Source: Clusia tigrina (Eukaryota > Arthropoda > Insecta > Diptera > Clusiidae). From it: a stretch of DNA of 64,000 nucleotides. Position 1 is the stretch's first letter. Each line of letters starts with the position of its first letter. The position numbers and the translations under genes are program-made. The notes below the pieces were generated by a model. The model did not search any database. It had not been told where the DNA came from and saw only the letters and a program-made list of their open reading frames with translations. Positions 25,071-34,970 of this stretch are shown one piece after another. The stretch covers positions 74,849,900 to 74,913,899 of the forward strand of contig OV050030.1 in NCBI GenBank assembly GCA_920105625.2, read 5' to 3'.

Positions 25071-26625
25071 TCCCGCTCAGGAAAAAGGATATATTATAAT
25101 TAAAAAGGAATATATTCAGATAATAAACGACTATAAAACAATTTTAAACATAGTAAATTTAACAACAATTAGTCAGAGTGCTGGTATTATAGAATCTAGT
25201 ATAATAGAGTATGAAAAATATTATACGAAGGACATAAAGTTGAACATTTTAAAAACTAGTTTTAAGAATCTATTAATTAATACAAATATACTTACAAATT
25301 TCGACAATAAAAAATTTAAAGTTAAACGCGCAGTAAATATGAGTAGCATAGATGAAAACTCGAAATTTATTCCACAACAAATGCCTTCATTTGGACAAGC
25401 ATTTTGGTCATGGAATGCAGACCTTGCTAAAGAAAGGGCTGGACTTATGAATGACGAAGACAGGAATCAAATTTATAAAGAACTTAATGCAATTAACGAA
25501 AATACATTTAACCTAGTAAAAAACAATAATAAACAATATAAGATTAATAAAGAACTCGATAATCAATTACAAGAAATTGCCACATACATTAATGCACAAA
25601 CAGAAGAGATGAAAAAGAATATTAGGAATATAGAGAAAAATATAGGAGAAATTCAGGAAAAATTATTAGCCTTCGATCAGTTTAACATAATAATGAATAA
25701 TATTGATTCACTTACAAGATATACTGATTCAATAGTCAATTGTATTAATTATAAATACCTTAATATTATTGATCCAAAATTACTCACGTTTGAAGAAATT
25801 AACGAATTAAATATAAATAAAGAAATTTTGCCGTATATTAAACAGGATGCAATTTTAACAAAAGGACTTATCGCTTTTACTTTGTTAATTCCAAAAATAG
25901 AAATAAGCAAATTTGCTAAAGCAAAAATTGAACCTATACCTAATAAAGAAAATTATGAACTCGATTTAAAAGATTCTGAGAAATTAATAATTATTAAAGG
26001 AAACGAAGTATTCGAAAACAATAAAAAAGATATTATTCATAAAGAAGAACTTAGATATCCAAATAATGAATGTATAAAAAATCTACTTAAAGTAAATCAC
26101 GTATGTAGCTATAAAAAAAATTTTGAAAGTAAAATAGTAAATATAAAACACAATGTAATTTTAGCAATTAATATAAATGAAATAATAAAACAAGATTGTC
26201 TTGAAAATGAAATAAGAATCCAAAATTCTAATATTATAACTTTTAATAACTGCAGTGTTACACTTTCAAATAAAACTTTTACATCTATTAATGAATATTA
26301 TCATCCGATTGAATTAATTCCGATAAATCACTTAAACTCAATAAAGATATATGAAAAACCTATTCCAATAGAAAAACTGTATTTGGAGCATTTAGATAAT
26401 ATTGAAAAAATTAAATTGTTAACCTACCACAGAGAAAAACACGAAGGTTGGTTTGAAAAAATTAAGAAAACATTTATATCTGTTTTAATATTGTTAATTT
26501 TATTATATATTTTGAAATGTATACTTTTAAAAATTATATTAAAGAAATGTGGAAAACCAAATAAATCCCCAGAGGTGATTCTTGTGGAGGGAGGAGTTAT
26601 CCCCCCACCTAAATGCTATTTTTGA
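25027..26625 (+). CDS. env: Envelope glycoprotein, copy 1
   Basis: This F-type (baculovirus-fusion-like) errantivirus envelope has 532 codons from the first AUG. The frame is also open upstream to the splice acceptor at 24997, and that extra part encodes an Ile/Leu-rich hydrophobic stretch. Features, numbered from this AUG: glycosylation sequon NLT at 44-46, furin-like K-V-K-R at 98-101, a long coiled-coil-prone helix at about 145-215, and a transmembrane segment at about 482-505 followed by a short basic tail. The last codons and the stop lie inside LTR2. The frame overlaps the end of pol by 44 nt. Confidence 0.85.
   Translation: MSQPSHQQTIQIQHSPAQEKGYIIIKKEYIQIINDYKTILNIVNLTTISQSAGIIESSIIEYEKYYTKDIKLNILKTSFKNLLINTNILTNFDNKKFKVKRAVNMSSIDENSKFIPQQMPSFGQAFWSWNADLAKERAGLMNDEDRNQIYKELNAINENTFNLVKNNNKQYKINKELDNQLQEIATYINAQTEEMKKNIRNIEKNIGEIQEKLLAFDQFNIIMNNIDSLTRYTDSIVNCINYKYLNIIDPKLLTFEEINELNINKEILPYIKQDAILTKGLIAFTLLIPKIEISKFAKAKIEPIPNKENYELDLKDSEKLIIIKGNEVFENNKKDIIHKEELRYPNNECIKNLLKVNHVCSYKKNFESKIVNIKHNVILAININEIIKQDCLENEIRIQNSNIITFNNCSVTLSNKTFTSINEYYHPIELIPINHLNSIKIYEKPIPIEKLYLEHLDNIEKIKLLTYHREKHEGWFEKIKKTFISVLILLILLYILKCILLKIILKKCGKPNKSPEVILVEGGVIPPPKCYF
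26586..26594 (+). other. Polypurine tract, copy 1
   Basis: GGAGGGAGG immediately precedes the LTR start AGTTATCC and would prime plus-strand DNA. Identical tracts are at 32648-32656, 39222-39230 and 45788-45796. It also lies within the env coding frame. Confidence 0.9.
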
Positions 26626-26878
26626 GTTTATTAAATAATGTTAAATTCCTGACCAAAGCAACGCCTTGGTCAGCATAAATAATTGTTTATACTTTGTTTC
26701 CGCTGCAACAGAACAGCTCGTATTACATCTGTATTATTCTAAGTATCCACACAGCGAGCGCTTATCAGCAATTGTTTGTGTGAAGTAAGTTATTTTTAAG
26801 CTCCCACACTTTTTGTATCTTTAGCTTTAAGTCAATTTTGAACAAATAAAGTTTTCAGTCTTCATACAAATATTAAGT
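26595..26878 (+). repeat. LTR2 (shared by copies 1 and 2)
   Basis: This 284 bp junction LTR serves as 3' LTR of copy 1 and 5' LTR of copy 2. It appears identical to LTR4 and LTR5. AATAAA is at 26845-26850. The env stop of copy 1 falls at LTR position 31. Confidence 0.93.
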
Positions 26879-27159
26879 GGCGCAGTCGGCTTAAGAACTG
26901 AATCGTGCTAACCGTAACCGATCTTAAGGTTTCGTAAAAGATACAGTTTCTATAAAAAATTATTAATAAAAATTAAACAGTTTAAAAGTTTCTATTAAAA
27001 TAAATTTTAAGCGTGTTTTTATTAACTGTGTTTAAATAAAAACCCACACAAACAACAACTCTTAAATATAAACTCTCTTGAAAATTAATAAAACTATTCA
27101 AGTGTAGTAAATGGAATAACTATTCAAATAAAAAAAAAAAAAACGTTTAAAATATTTGT

Positions 27160-27357
27160 ATGAAAAAGGAGGACTCAAAAACAAAAAACCAAAATTTAAA
27201 CAAACAAAGTGAGAACAACAGGAAACAGGAAGGAAAATTTACACAACATTTGCAACAAATCCGAATCAACAAAAATCAACAAGAAATAATCGGAGGAAGC
27301 ATTATCGAAATAGTATTTGAAGACCAACCAAAGAAGATCAACCATGGAACCAAGTAG
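27160..27357 (+). CDS. Small upstream ORF, copy 2
   Basis: This is the same 65-codon frame as in copy 1 with an identical product, again overlapping the gag AUG in another frame. The A-run before it is one base longer than in copy 1. Confidence 0.38.
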   Translation: MKKEDSKTKNQNLNKQSENNRKQEGKFTQHLQQIRINKNQQEIIGGSIIEIVFEDQPKKINHGTK

Positions 27358-28423
27358 TTATTTTAATTATATGTCTAAGCGTATTGAACAAATCGATAGC
27401 TTTTATGGTGATTATTCAGATTTATTTAGGTTTTTAAATGCCGTCGAACGGTATAAAGAAATAATGAATACATTAAGTGCTGCAGAACAAAAATTGCTTT
27501 TGTTTGGTATAATTGACAAAATAAAGGAGAGTGCTTATAGGGCTATTGAAAATGAATCATACGAAGATTGGAAGGATATTAAAAATATTCTTATAAATAA
27601 TTTTCAAAATAGACAAAGTATTGAAAACTTAACTGCACAATTGAGAACATTATCGATGAGGGATGGAATGACCATCCAGGAATTTTTAAAACAAATAGAA
27701 AACATACTGTGTAGGATAAATTCAAAAGTATTGCTAGAAACACTACAGGGAAAAGAATCTCAGTATAGTAAAGAGTCGAATGAAAAATTGGCGATTCGTA
27801 TATTTATGGATAAGATTCCAATAGGGACGAGGAACTTATTGTTTGTAAGAGAACCAAAAACGCTTGCACAGTGTAAGCAATTAGTATTTGAGGCTAGGCA
27901 TGAGCTTCTAGATAGAGATGGAAATTTTAAAAAGAATTCCAATTCGCTTTATTCAAATCAAAATATAGGTATATCAAAATCAAATAATAAATCAAATATA
28001 AATCCGGAAAATCAAAACACAAATCAATTTTATAACCCAAATTATAATCGACAATTAAACAATTATAACAATAACAACAGAGACTTAAATCCTTCAAGAA
28101 TCTTTAGAAATGCAAATAATAATAACCCATCTTTAAATGCTAGGAATTTTACAAATAATAACGTAAATCCTACAACGAATTTTAAAAACGTTTCCAATGT
28201 AAGAAACATTAACCCTACTGGAAATTATAGGTATAACCAAAATAACTATAATCAAAACTATCAGGAAACAAATCAGAGTGTTCGAAATAATAGAAGTCAT
28301 GTAACAAGAAATAGTACAGAATCAATGGACGTAAACAATGTGTACGAAAATAACAACAGTGATAATAAAAACAACACTCCAATAAATTTTTGTCTAGTGA
28401 CACCGACAGACTTCCCTATATAG
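27344..28423 (+). CDS. gag: Gag, copy 2
   Basis: Intact gag frame of 359 codons, start chosen as in copy 1 (AACCATGG). It has one private replacement, Leu for Ile in the GTRNxLFV stretch (codon near 27836). It shares Asn in FQxRQ with copy 1. The frameshift heptamer is at 28384-28390. Confidence 0.85.
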   Translation: MEPSSYFNYMSKRIEQIDSFYGDYSDLFRFLNAVERYKEIMNTLSAAEQKLLLFGIIDKIKESAYRAIENESYEDWKDIKNILINNFQNRQSIENLTAQLRTLSMRDGMTIQEFLKQIENILCRINSKVLLETLQGKESQYSKESNEKLAIRIFMDKIPIGTRNLLFVREPKTLAQCKQLVFEARHELLDRDGNFKKNSNSLYSNQNIGISKSNNKSNINPENQNTNQFYNPNYNRQLNNYNNNNRDLNPSRIFRNANNNNPSLNARNFTNNNVNPTTNFKNVSNVRNINPTGNYRYNQNNYNQNYQETNQSVRNNRSHVTRNSTESMDVNNVYENNNSDNKNNTPINFCLVTPTDFPI

Positions 28424-28908
28424 TAATTAATACAAAAGTTAAACGTTTAAAATTTTTAATAGATTCAGGTGCTTCCACAAGTCTTGTGTCACCAGGAATA
28501 TGTAATGAAAAATATTTAATTCCATATCAAAATAATATAACTGCTCTAGGAAAAAATATCGAAGTAAAGAACATAGCTCAAATCCCATTGTTTAAAGAAT
28601 TTAACCAGCCCAATAAAACTATGCAGCTAGTTGTATATAAGTTTTCTGATAACTTTGACGGAATTTTAGGAAATAATTTATTAAAACCACTAAATGCTGT
28701 AATAAACTATAAAGAAAGATTGTTAATAACAGATAAAGCGAAAATTTCCATTTGTTTTAATGAAGAGGAGGAAAATGAATCTCTTCTTTATTATGAACAA
28801 ATAAATAGTGTAATAGAAATGGCTAATAAAAATGATGATATTTTTAATGGAAATTCGAATTGTTTTAGAACAGATCATCTTTTAGAAAATATAATAATAG
28901 AAAAATAA
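28390..28908 (+). CDS. pol: Protease domain, copy 2
   Basis: Same length and D-S-G-A catalytic motif as in copy 1, with an identical predicted product. It ends at the same UAA (28906-28908) before the in-frame RT region. Confidence 0.84.
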   Translation: MSSDTDRLPYIVINTKVKRLKFLIDSGASTSLVSPGICNEKYLIPYQNNITALGKNIEVKNIAQIPLFKEFNQPNKTMQLVVYKFSDNFDGILGNNLLKPLNAVINYKERLLITDKAKISICFNEEEENESLLYYEQINSVIEMANKNDDIFNGNSNCFRTDHLLENIIIEK

Positions 28909-31132
28909 ATAGATTATAAAAAATCTTTTTTTTTTGAAGGAGATCAACTAACCTTTACTTCTGAAGTTAAACACGAAATTAAGACAACGACAAGTAGTCC
29001 AATTTTCTCTAAACTATATAGGTATCCTGAAGTATATAGAAACGAAGTCAATCAACAAATTGACGATATGTTAAAACAAGGAATTATTGTCCACAGTAAT
29101 TCTCCTTATAATTCTCCGTTATGGGTAGTTCCAAAAAAAATGGATGCCTCCGGAAAGAGGAAATTTAGGGTAGTTATTGACTATAGAAAGCTCAACAGTG
29201 TGACAATCGATGACAAGTTTCCGATCCCAAACATGGACGATATACTAGATAAACTAGGTAAAGCTATGTATTTTTCTACTTTGGATTTGGCAAAGGGCTT
29301 CCACCAAATCGAGGAGAATCCCGAAGATAGACATAAAACCGCATTTTCGACCTCCCATGGTCATTATGAATTCGCAAGGATGCCATTCGGTCTAAAGAAT
29401 GCACCTACGACTTTCCAAAGAATGATTAATTACGTATTAAAGGAATACATTGGAAAAATATGCTTCGTTTATTTAGATGACATATACTCATGAAATAAAT
29501 TACAGTACGATTGAAAAAGAATTACTATCAATTGTTTACGCAGTTAACTATTTTCGCCCATATTTATATGGAAGAAAATTTGATATAGAAACCGATCATA
29601 AACCACTTATATGGTTATCGAACTTAAAAGAGCCAAATTCAAAGCTACAGCGCTGGAAAATTAAGCTAAACGAATATGATTTCGATATTAAATATATAAA
29701 AGGCAAATCAAATTATGTAGCAGATGGACTGTCCAGACTAGACATTAATCAATTAAATGACGAAGATGACACGAATGAAACTATTCATACCAGTAGAAAT
29801 GAAGATAGTATATATTTGATTCCGATATCAGAAAAACCACTTAACTTATTCAAATTCCAAATAACACTTAAATCTGGTAGAAATTCTACTACAAAATCAA
29901 ATTTCCTGAATAAAACTAGAGTAATTTTATCAAGAGAAAATTTTAACCATGAAGAAATACAAAAAATTATGAGCGAACTTCCATCAAAGGGACTTATAGG
30001 ACTTCGTGTAGACGACCCTAGGAGATTTGTTACATTTCAAAATGCATATAAGATTTTTCAGAATGAAAAACATCGAATTTATAAGTGTAGCAAAATATTG
30101 AAAGACATAAAAAATTTTGACGAACTAAAAGAACTCATTCTCACCGAACACACTAAAAACTATCATAGAGGAAGCGACGAAACGTACAAAGAAATCAAGG
30201 ATATTTATTACTATCCAAACCTCTATAAAGAGATAGAGAAGCTACTTGCTAACTGTCAGGTATGTCATTCTGCTAAATATGACAGAAGAAAAAGCCAACA
30301 TCATCATTATCTAACAAAGACACCAACAGACGAAAGGGAAATAGTAATGGTAGATATTTGGTATCCTGGATCAAAAAATAACATATATTTAATATTTTTA
30401 GATAAGTTTTCCAAGCATTTGGTTATTAAGAAAATCAAGGATAGAAATCATACAACCCTAATAGACACATTTAAAGAATATTTTTCACACCAAGGAAAAC
30501 CTTTAGTTATAAAAGGGGACGGAGAGTTTGGTAGCAAACTTATTCAGGAATTCTTACAATCGGAAAATATAGAATTAATTATTTCTCCAGCAGAATGCTC
30601 AAATGCAATATCTGATCTAAACAGAACACATAATACATTGAACGAGCACTTACGTTTATATAACAGTAGACCGGAAAAGAAAGACCTTCCTTTACACACG
30701 AAAATTACAGAAATAGAATACATATATAATAATACAATTCACTCTACCACGAACAAACGACCAATTGACTTTAAAAATAACAAAATAACACAGGAAGAAA
30801 AAATCAAAATAATAAACACAATGAATAAAATAAAAGAAAAATCAAACATGTATTTAAATAAAAACAAAGGTAAAGAAGCCAATCTAATTGACCAACAGGA
30901 TTATTTTGTAAGACAAAATTATAAACACACGTTTAATGTTTCTAAAACCCAGCCTCGATATACTCAAAAGAAACTTTATAAGGATAATAGATATTTTACA
31001 TACAAAAATAATAATCGTCATATAAAAGTAGATAATAATTTTATAAAACCCCCTTTCAGGTATCAGAACAATAATTCTAATTCTATTAATGAGCCAACCG
31101 AGCCATCAACAAACAATCCAAATCCAACATAG
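28909..31132 (+). pseudogene. pol: Pol, copy 2, same 512 bp deletion as copy 1
   Basis: The RT frame is cut right after YLDD at about 29485, at the same base as in copy 1. The frame stops at 29493, and RNase H-integrase continues in another frame to 31132. It also shares with copy 1 a His where copies 3 and 4 have Asp in the NxEEIQ stretch. The shared breakpoint means that one deletion event was copied by duplication of the unit, not two separate events. Confidence 0.9.
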
Positions 31133-32687
31133 TCCCGCTCAGGAAAAAGGATATATTATAATTAAAAAGGAATATATTCAGATAATAAACGACTATAAAA
31201 CAATTTTAAACATAGTAAATTTAACAACAATTAGTCAGAGTGCTGGTATTATAGAATCTAGTATAATAGAGTATGAAAAATATTATACGAAGGACATAAA
31301 GTTGAACATTTTAAAAACTAGTTTTAAGAATCTATTAATTAATACAAATATACTTACAAATTTCGACAATAAAAAATTTAAAGTTAAACGCGCAGTAAAT
31401 ATGAGTAGCATAGATGAAAACTCGAAATTTATTCCACAACAAATGCCTTCATTTGGACAAGCATTTTGGTCATGGAATGCAGACCTTGCTAAAGAAAGGG
31501 CTGGACTTATGAATGACGAAGACAGGAATCAAATTTATAAAGAACTTAATGCAATTAACGAAAATACATTTAACCTAGTAAAAAACAATAATAAACAATA
31601 TAAGATTAATAAAGAACTCGATAATCAATTACAAGAAATTGCCACATACATTAATGCACAAACAGAAGAGATGAAAAAGAATATGAGGAATATAGAGAAA
31701 AATATAGGAGAAATTCAGGAAAAATTATTAGCCTTCGATCAGTTTAACATAATAATGAATAATATTGATTCACTTACAAGATATACTGATTCAATAGTCA
31801 ATTGTATTAATTATAAATACCTTAATATTATTGATCCAAAATTACTCACGTTTGAAGAAATTAACGAATTAAATATAAATAAAGAAATTTTGCCGTATAT
31901 TAAACAGGATGCAATTTTAACAAAAGGACTTATCGCTTTTACTTTGTTAATTCCAAAAATAGAAATAAGCAAATTTGCTAAAGCAAAAATTGAACCTATA
32001 CCTAATAAAGAAAATTATGAACTCGATTTAAAAGATTCTGAGAAATTAATAATTATTAAAGGAAACGAAGTATTCGAAAACAATAAAAAAGATATTATTC
32101 ATAAAGAAGAACTTAGATATCCAAATAATGAATGTATAAAAAATCTACTTAAAGTAAATCACGTATGTAGCTATAAAAAAAATTTTGAAAGTAAAATAGT
32201 AAATATAAAACACAATGTAATTTTAGCAATTAATATAAATGAAATAATAAAACAAGATTGTCTTGAAAATGAAATAAGAATCCAAAATTCTAATATTATA
32301 ACTTTTAATAACTGCAGTGTTACACTTTCAAATAAAACTTTTACATCTATTAATGAATATTATCATCCGATTGAATTAATTCCGATAAATCACTTAAACT
32401 CAATAAAGATATATGAAAAACCTATTCCAATAGAAAAACTGTATTTGGAGCATTTAGATAATATTGAAAAAATTAAATTGTTAACCTACCACAGAGAAAA
32501 ACACGAAGGTTGGTTTGAAAAAATTAAGAAAACATTTATATCTGTTTTAATATTGTTAATTTTATTATATATTTTGAAATGTATACTTTTAAAAATTATA
32601 TTAAAGAAATGTGGAAAACCAAATAAATCCCCAGAGGTGATTCTTGTGGAGGGAGGAGTTATCCCCCCACCTAAATGCTATTTTTGA
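31089..32687 (+). CDS. env: Envelope glycoprotein, copy 2
   Basis: Open like copy 1, with one private replacement (Met for Ile near residue 199, codon near 31683) in the helical region. The splice acceptor AG is at 31058-31059 and the open frame extends upstream to it. The stop lies in LTR3. Confidence 0.84.
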   Translation: MSQPSHQQTIQIQHSPAQEKGYIIIKKEYIQIINDYKTILNIVNLTTISQSAGIIESSIIEYEKYYTKDIKLNILKTSFKNLLINTNILTNFDNKKFKVKRAVNMSSIDENSKFIPQQMPSFGQAFWSWNADLAKERAGLMNDEDRNQIYKELNAINENTFNLVKNNNKQYKINKELDNQLQEIATYINAQTEEMKKNMRNIEKNIGEIQEKLLAFDQFNIIMNNIDSLTRYTDSIVNCINYKYLNIIDPKLLTFEEINELNINKEILPYIKQDAILTKGLIAFTLLIPKIEISKFAKAKIEPIPNKENYELDLKDSEKLIIIKGNEVFENNKKDIIHKEELRYPNNECIKNLLKVNHVCSYKKNFESKIVNIKHNVILAININEIIKQDCLENEIRIQNSNIITFNNCSVTLSNKTFTSINEYYHPIELIPINHLNSIKIYEKPIPIEKLYLEHLDNIEKIKLLTYHREKHEGWFEKIKKTFISVLILLILLYILKCILLKIILKKCGKPNKSPEVILVEGGVIPPPKCYF

Positions 32688-32940
32688 GTTTATTAAATAA
32701 TGTTAAATTCCTGACCAAAGCAACGCCTTGGTCAGCATAAATAATTGTTTATACTTTGTTTCCGCTGCAACAGAACAGCTCGTATTACATCTGTATTATT
32801 CTAAGTATCCACACAGCGAGCGCTTATCAGCAATTGTTTGTGTGAAGTAAGTTATTTTTAAGCTCCCACACTTTTTGTATCTTTAGCTTTAAGTCAATTT
32901 TGAACAAATAAAGTTTTCAGCCTTCATACAAATATTAAGT
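32657..32940 (+). repeat. LTR3 (shared by copies 2 and 3)
   Basis: 284 bp. It has one private change (CAGCCTTCAT where the others have CAGTCTTCAT) near its 3' end, after the AATAAA at 32907-32912. Otherwise it matches LTR2, LTR4 and LTR5. Confidence 0.93.
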
Positions 32941-33221
32941 GGCGCAGTCGGCTTAAGAACTGAATCGTGCTAACCGTAACCGATCTTAAGGTTTCGTAAA
33001 AGATACAGTTTCTATAAAAAATTATTAATAAAAATTAAACAGTTTAAAAGTTTCTATTAAAATAAATTTTAAGCGTGTTTTTATTAACTGTGTTTAAATA
33101 AAAACCCACACAAACAACAACTCTTAAATATAAACTCTCTTGAAAATTAATAAAACTATTCAAGTGTAGTAAATGGAATAACTATTCAAATAAAAAAAAA
33201 TAAAACGTTTAAAATATTTGT

Positions 33222-33419
33222 ATGAAAAAGGAGGACTCAAAAACAAAAAACCAAAATTTAAACAAACAAAGTGAGAACAACAGGAAACAGGAAGGAAAAT
33301 TTACACAACATTTGCAACAAATCCGAATCAACAAAAATCAACAAGAAATAATCGGAGGAAGCATTATCGAAATAGTATTTGAAGACCAACCAAAGAAGAT
33401 CAACCATGGAACCAAGTAG
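33222..33419 (+). CDS. Small upstream ORF, copy 3
   Basis: The 65-codon frame gives the same product as in the other copies. The A-run upstream carries a T interruption shared with copy 4 only. Confidence 0.38.
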   Translation: MKKEDSKTKNQNLNKQSENNRKQEGKFTQHLQQIRINKNQQEIIGGSIIEIVFEDQPKKINHGTK

Positions 33420-34485
33420 TTATTTTAATTATATGTCTAAGCGTATTGAACAAATCGATAGCTTTTATGGTGATTATTCAGATTTATTTAGGTTTTTAAA
33501 TGCCGTCGAACGGTATAAAGAAATAATGAATACATTAAGTGCTGCAGAACAAAAATTGCTTTTGTTTGGTATAATTGACAAAATAAAGGAGAGTGCTTAT
33601 AGGGCTATTGAAAATGAATCATACGAAGATTGGAAGGATATTAAAAATATTCTTATAAATAATTTTCAAGATAGACAAAGTATTGAAAACTTAACTGCAC
33701 AATTGAGAACATTATCGATGAGGGATGGAATGACCATCCAGGAATTTTTAAAACAAATAGAAAACATACTGTGTAGGATAAATTCAAAAGTATTGCTAGA
33801 AACACTACAGGGAAAAGAATCTCAGTATAGTAAAGAGTCGAATGAAAAATTGGCGATTCGTATATTTATGGATAAGATTCCAATAGGGACGAGGAACATA
33901 TTGTTTGTAAGAGAACCAAAAACGCTTGCACAGTGTAAGCAATTAGTATTTGAGGCTAGGCATGAGCTTCTAGATAGAGATGGAAATTTTAAAAAGAATT
34001 CCAATTCGCTTTATTCAAATCAAAATATAGGTATATCAAAATCAAATAATAAATCAAATATAAATCCGGAAAATCAAAACACAAATCAATTTTATAACCC
34101 AAATTATAATCGACAATTAAACAATTATAACAATAACAACAGAGACTTAAATCCTTCAAGAATCTTTAGAAATGCAAATAATAATAACCCATCTTTAAAT
34201 GCTAGGAATTTTACAAATAATAACGTAAATCCTACAACGAATTTTAAAAACGTTTCCAATGTAAGAAACATTAACCCTACTGGAAATTATAGGTATAACC
34301 AAAATAACTATAATCAAAACTATCAGGAAACAAATCAGAGTGTTCGAAATAATAGAAGTCATGTAACAAGAAATAGTACAGAATCAATGGACGTAAACAA
34401 TGTGTACGAAAATAACAACAGTGATAATAAAAACAACACTCCAATAAATTTTTGTCTAGTGACACCGACAGACTTCCCTATATAG
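33406..34485 (+). CDS. gag: Gag, copy 3
   Basis: Intact 359-codon gag of the copy with the most complete set of frames. It has Asp in FQxRQ (shared with copy 4). The proposed env splice donor GT lies in its fourth codon at 33416-33417, and the frameshift heptamer is at 34446-34452. The domain layout is as in copy 1: capsid-like first half, Asn-rich second half, no zinc knuckle. Confidence 0.86.
   Translation: MEPSSYFNYMSKRIEQIDSFYGDYSDLFRFLNAVERYKEIMNTLSAAEQKLLLFGIIDKIKESAYRAIENESYEDWKDIKNILINNFQDRQSIENLTAQLRTLSMRDGMTIQEFLKQIENILCRINSKVLLETLQGKESQYSKESNEKLAIRIFMDKIPIGTRNILFVREPKTLAQCKQLVFEARHELLDRDGNFKKNSNSLYSNQNIGISKSNNKSNINPENQNTNQFYNPNYNRQLNNYNNNNRDLNPSRIFRNANNNNPSLNARNFTNNNVNPTTNFKNVSNVRNINPTGNYRYNQNNYNQNYQETNQSVRNNRSHVTRNSTESMDVNNVYENNNSDNKNNTPINFCLVTPTDFPI
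33416..33417 (+). promoter_or_regulatory. Candidate env splice donor inside the gag start
   Basis: The GT in CCAA|GTAGTT leaves the gag AUG plus three codons and one base in the upstream exon. That phase (1) matches the two bases that complete the codon after the env acceptor AG at 37632-37633. Donor consensus is only moderate. A better-looking GTAAGT exists in the LTR (20724-20729 in LTR1) but would bring no AUG. Equivalent GTs are at 21292, 27354 and 39990. Confidence 0.5.
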
Positions 34486-34970
34486 TAATTAATACAAAAG
34501 TTAAACGTTTAAAATTTTTAATAGATTCAGGTGCTTCCACAAGTCTTGTGTCACCAGGAATATGTAATGAAAAATATTTAATTCCATATCAAAATAATAT
34601 AACTGCTCTAGGAAAAAATATCGAAGTAAAGAACATAGCTCAAATCCCATTGTTTAAAGAATTTAACCAGCCCAATAAAACTATGCAGCTAGTTGTATAT
34701 AAGTTTTCTGATAACTTTGATGGAATTTTAGGAAATAATTTATTAAAACCACTAAATGCTATAATAAACTATAAAGAAAGATTGTTAATAACAGATAAAG
34801 CGAAAATTTCCATTTGTTTTAATGAAGAGGAGGAAAATGAATCTCTTCTTTATTATGAACAAATAAATAGTGTAATAGAAATGGCTAATAAAAATGATGA
34901 TATTTTTAATGGAAATTCGAATTGTTTTAGAACATATCATCTTTTAGAAAATATAATAATAGAAAAATAA
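34452..34970 (+). CDS. pol: Protease domain, copy 3
   Basis: The D-S-G-A motif is intact. There are two differences from copies 1 and 2: Ile for Val in the LNAxINY segment (shared with copy 4) and a private Tyr for Asp near the C-terminus (FRTxH). It ends at UAA 34968-34970. Confidence 0.84.
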   Translation: MSSDTDRLPYIVINTKVKRLKFLIDSGASTSLVSPGICNEKYLIPYQNNITALGKNIEVKNIAQIPLFKEFNQPNKTMQLVVYKFSDNFDGILGNNLLKPLNAIINYKERLLITDKAKISICFNEEEENESLLYYEQINSVIEMANKNDDIFNGNSNCFRTYHLLENIIIEK

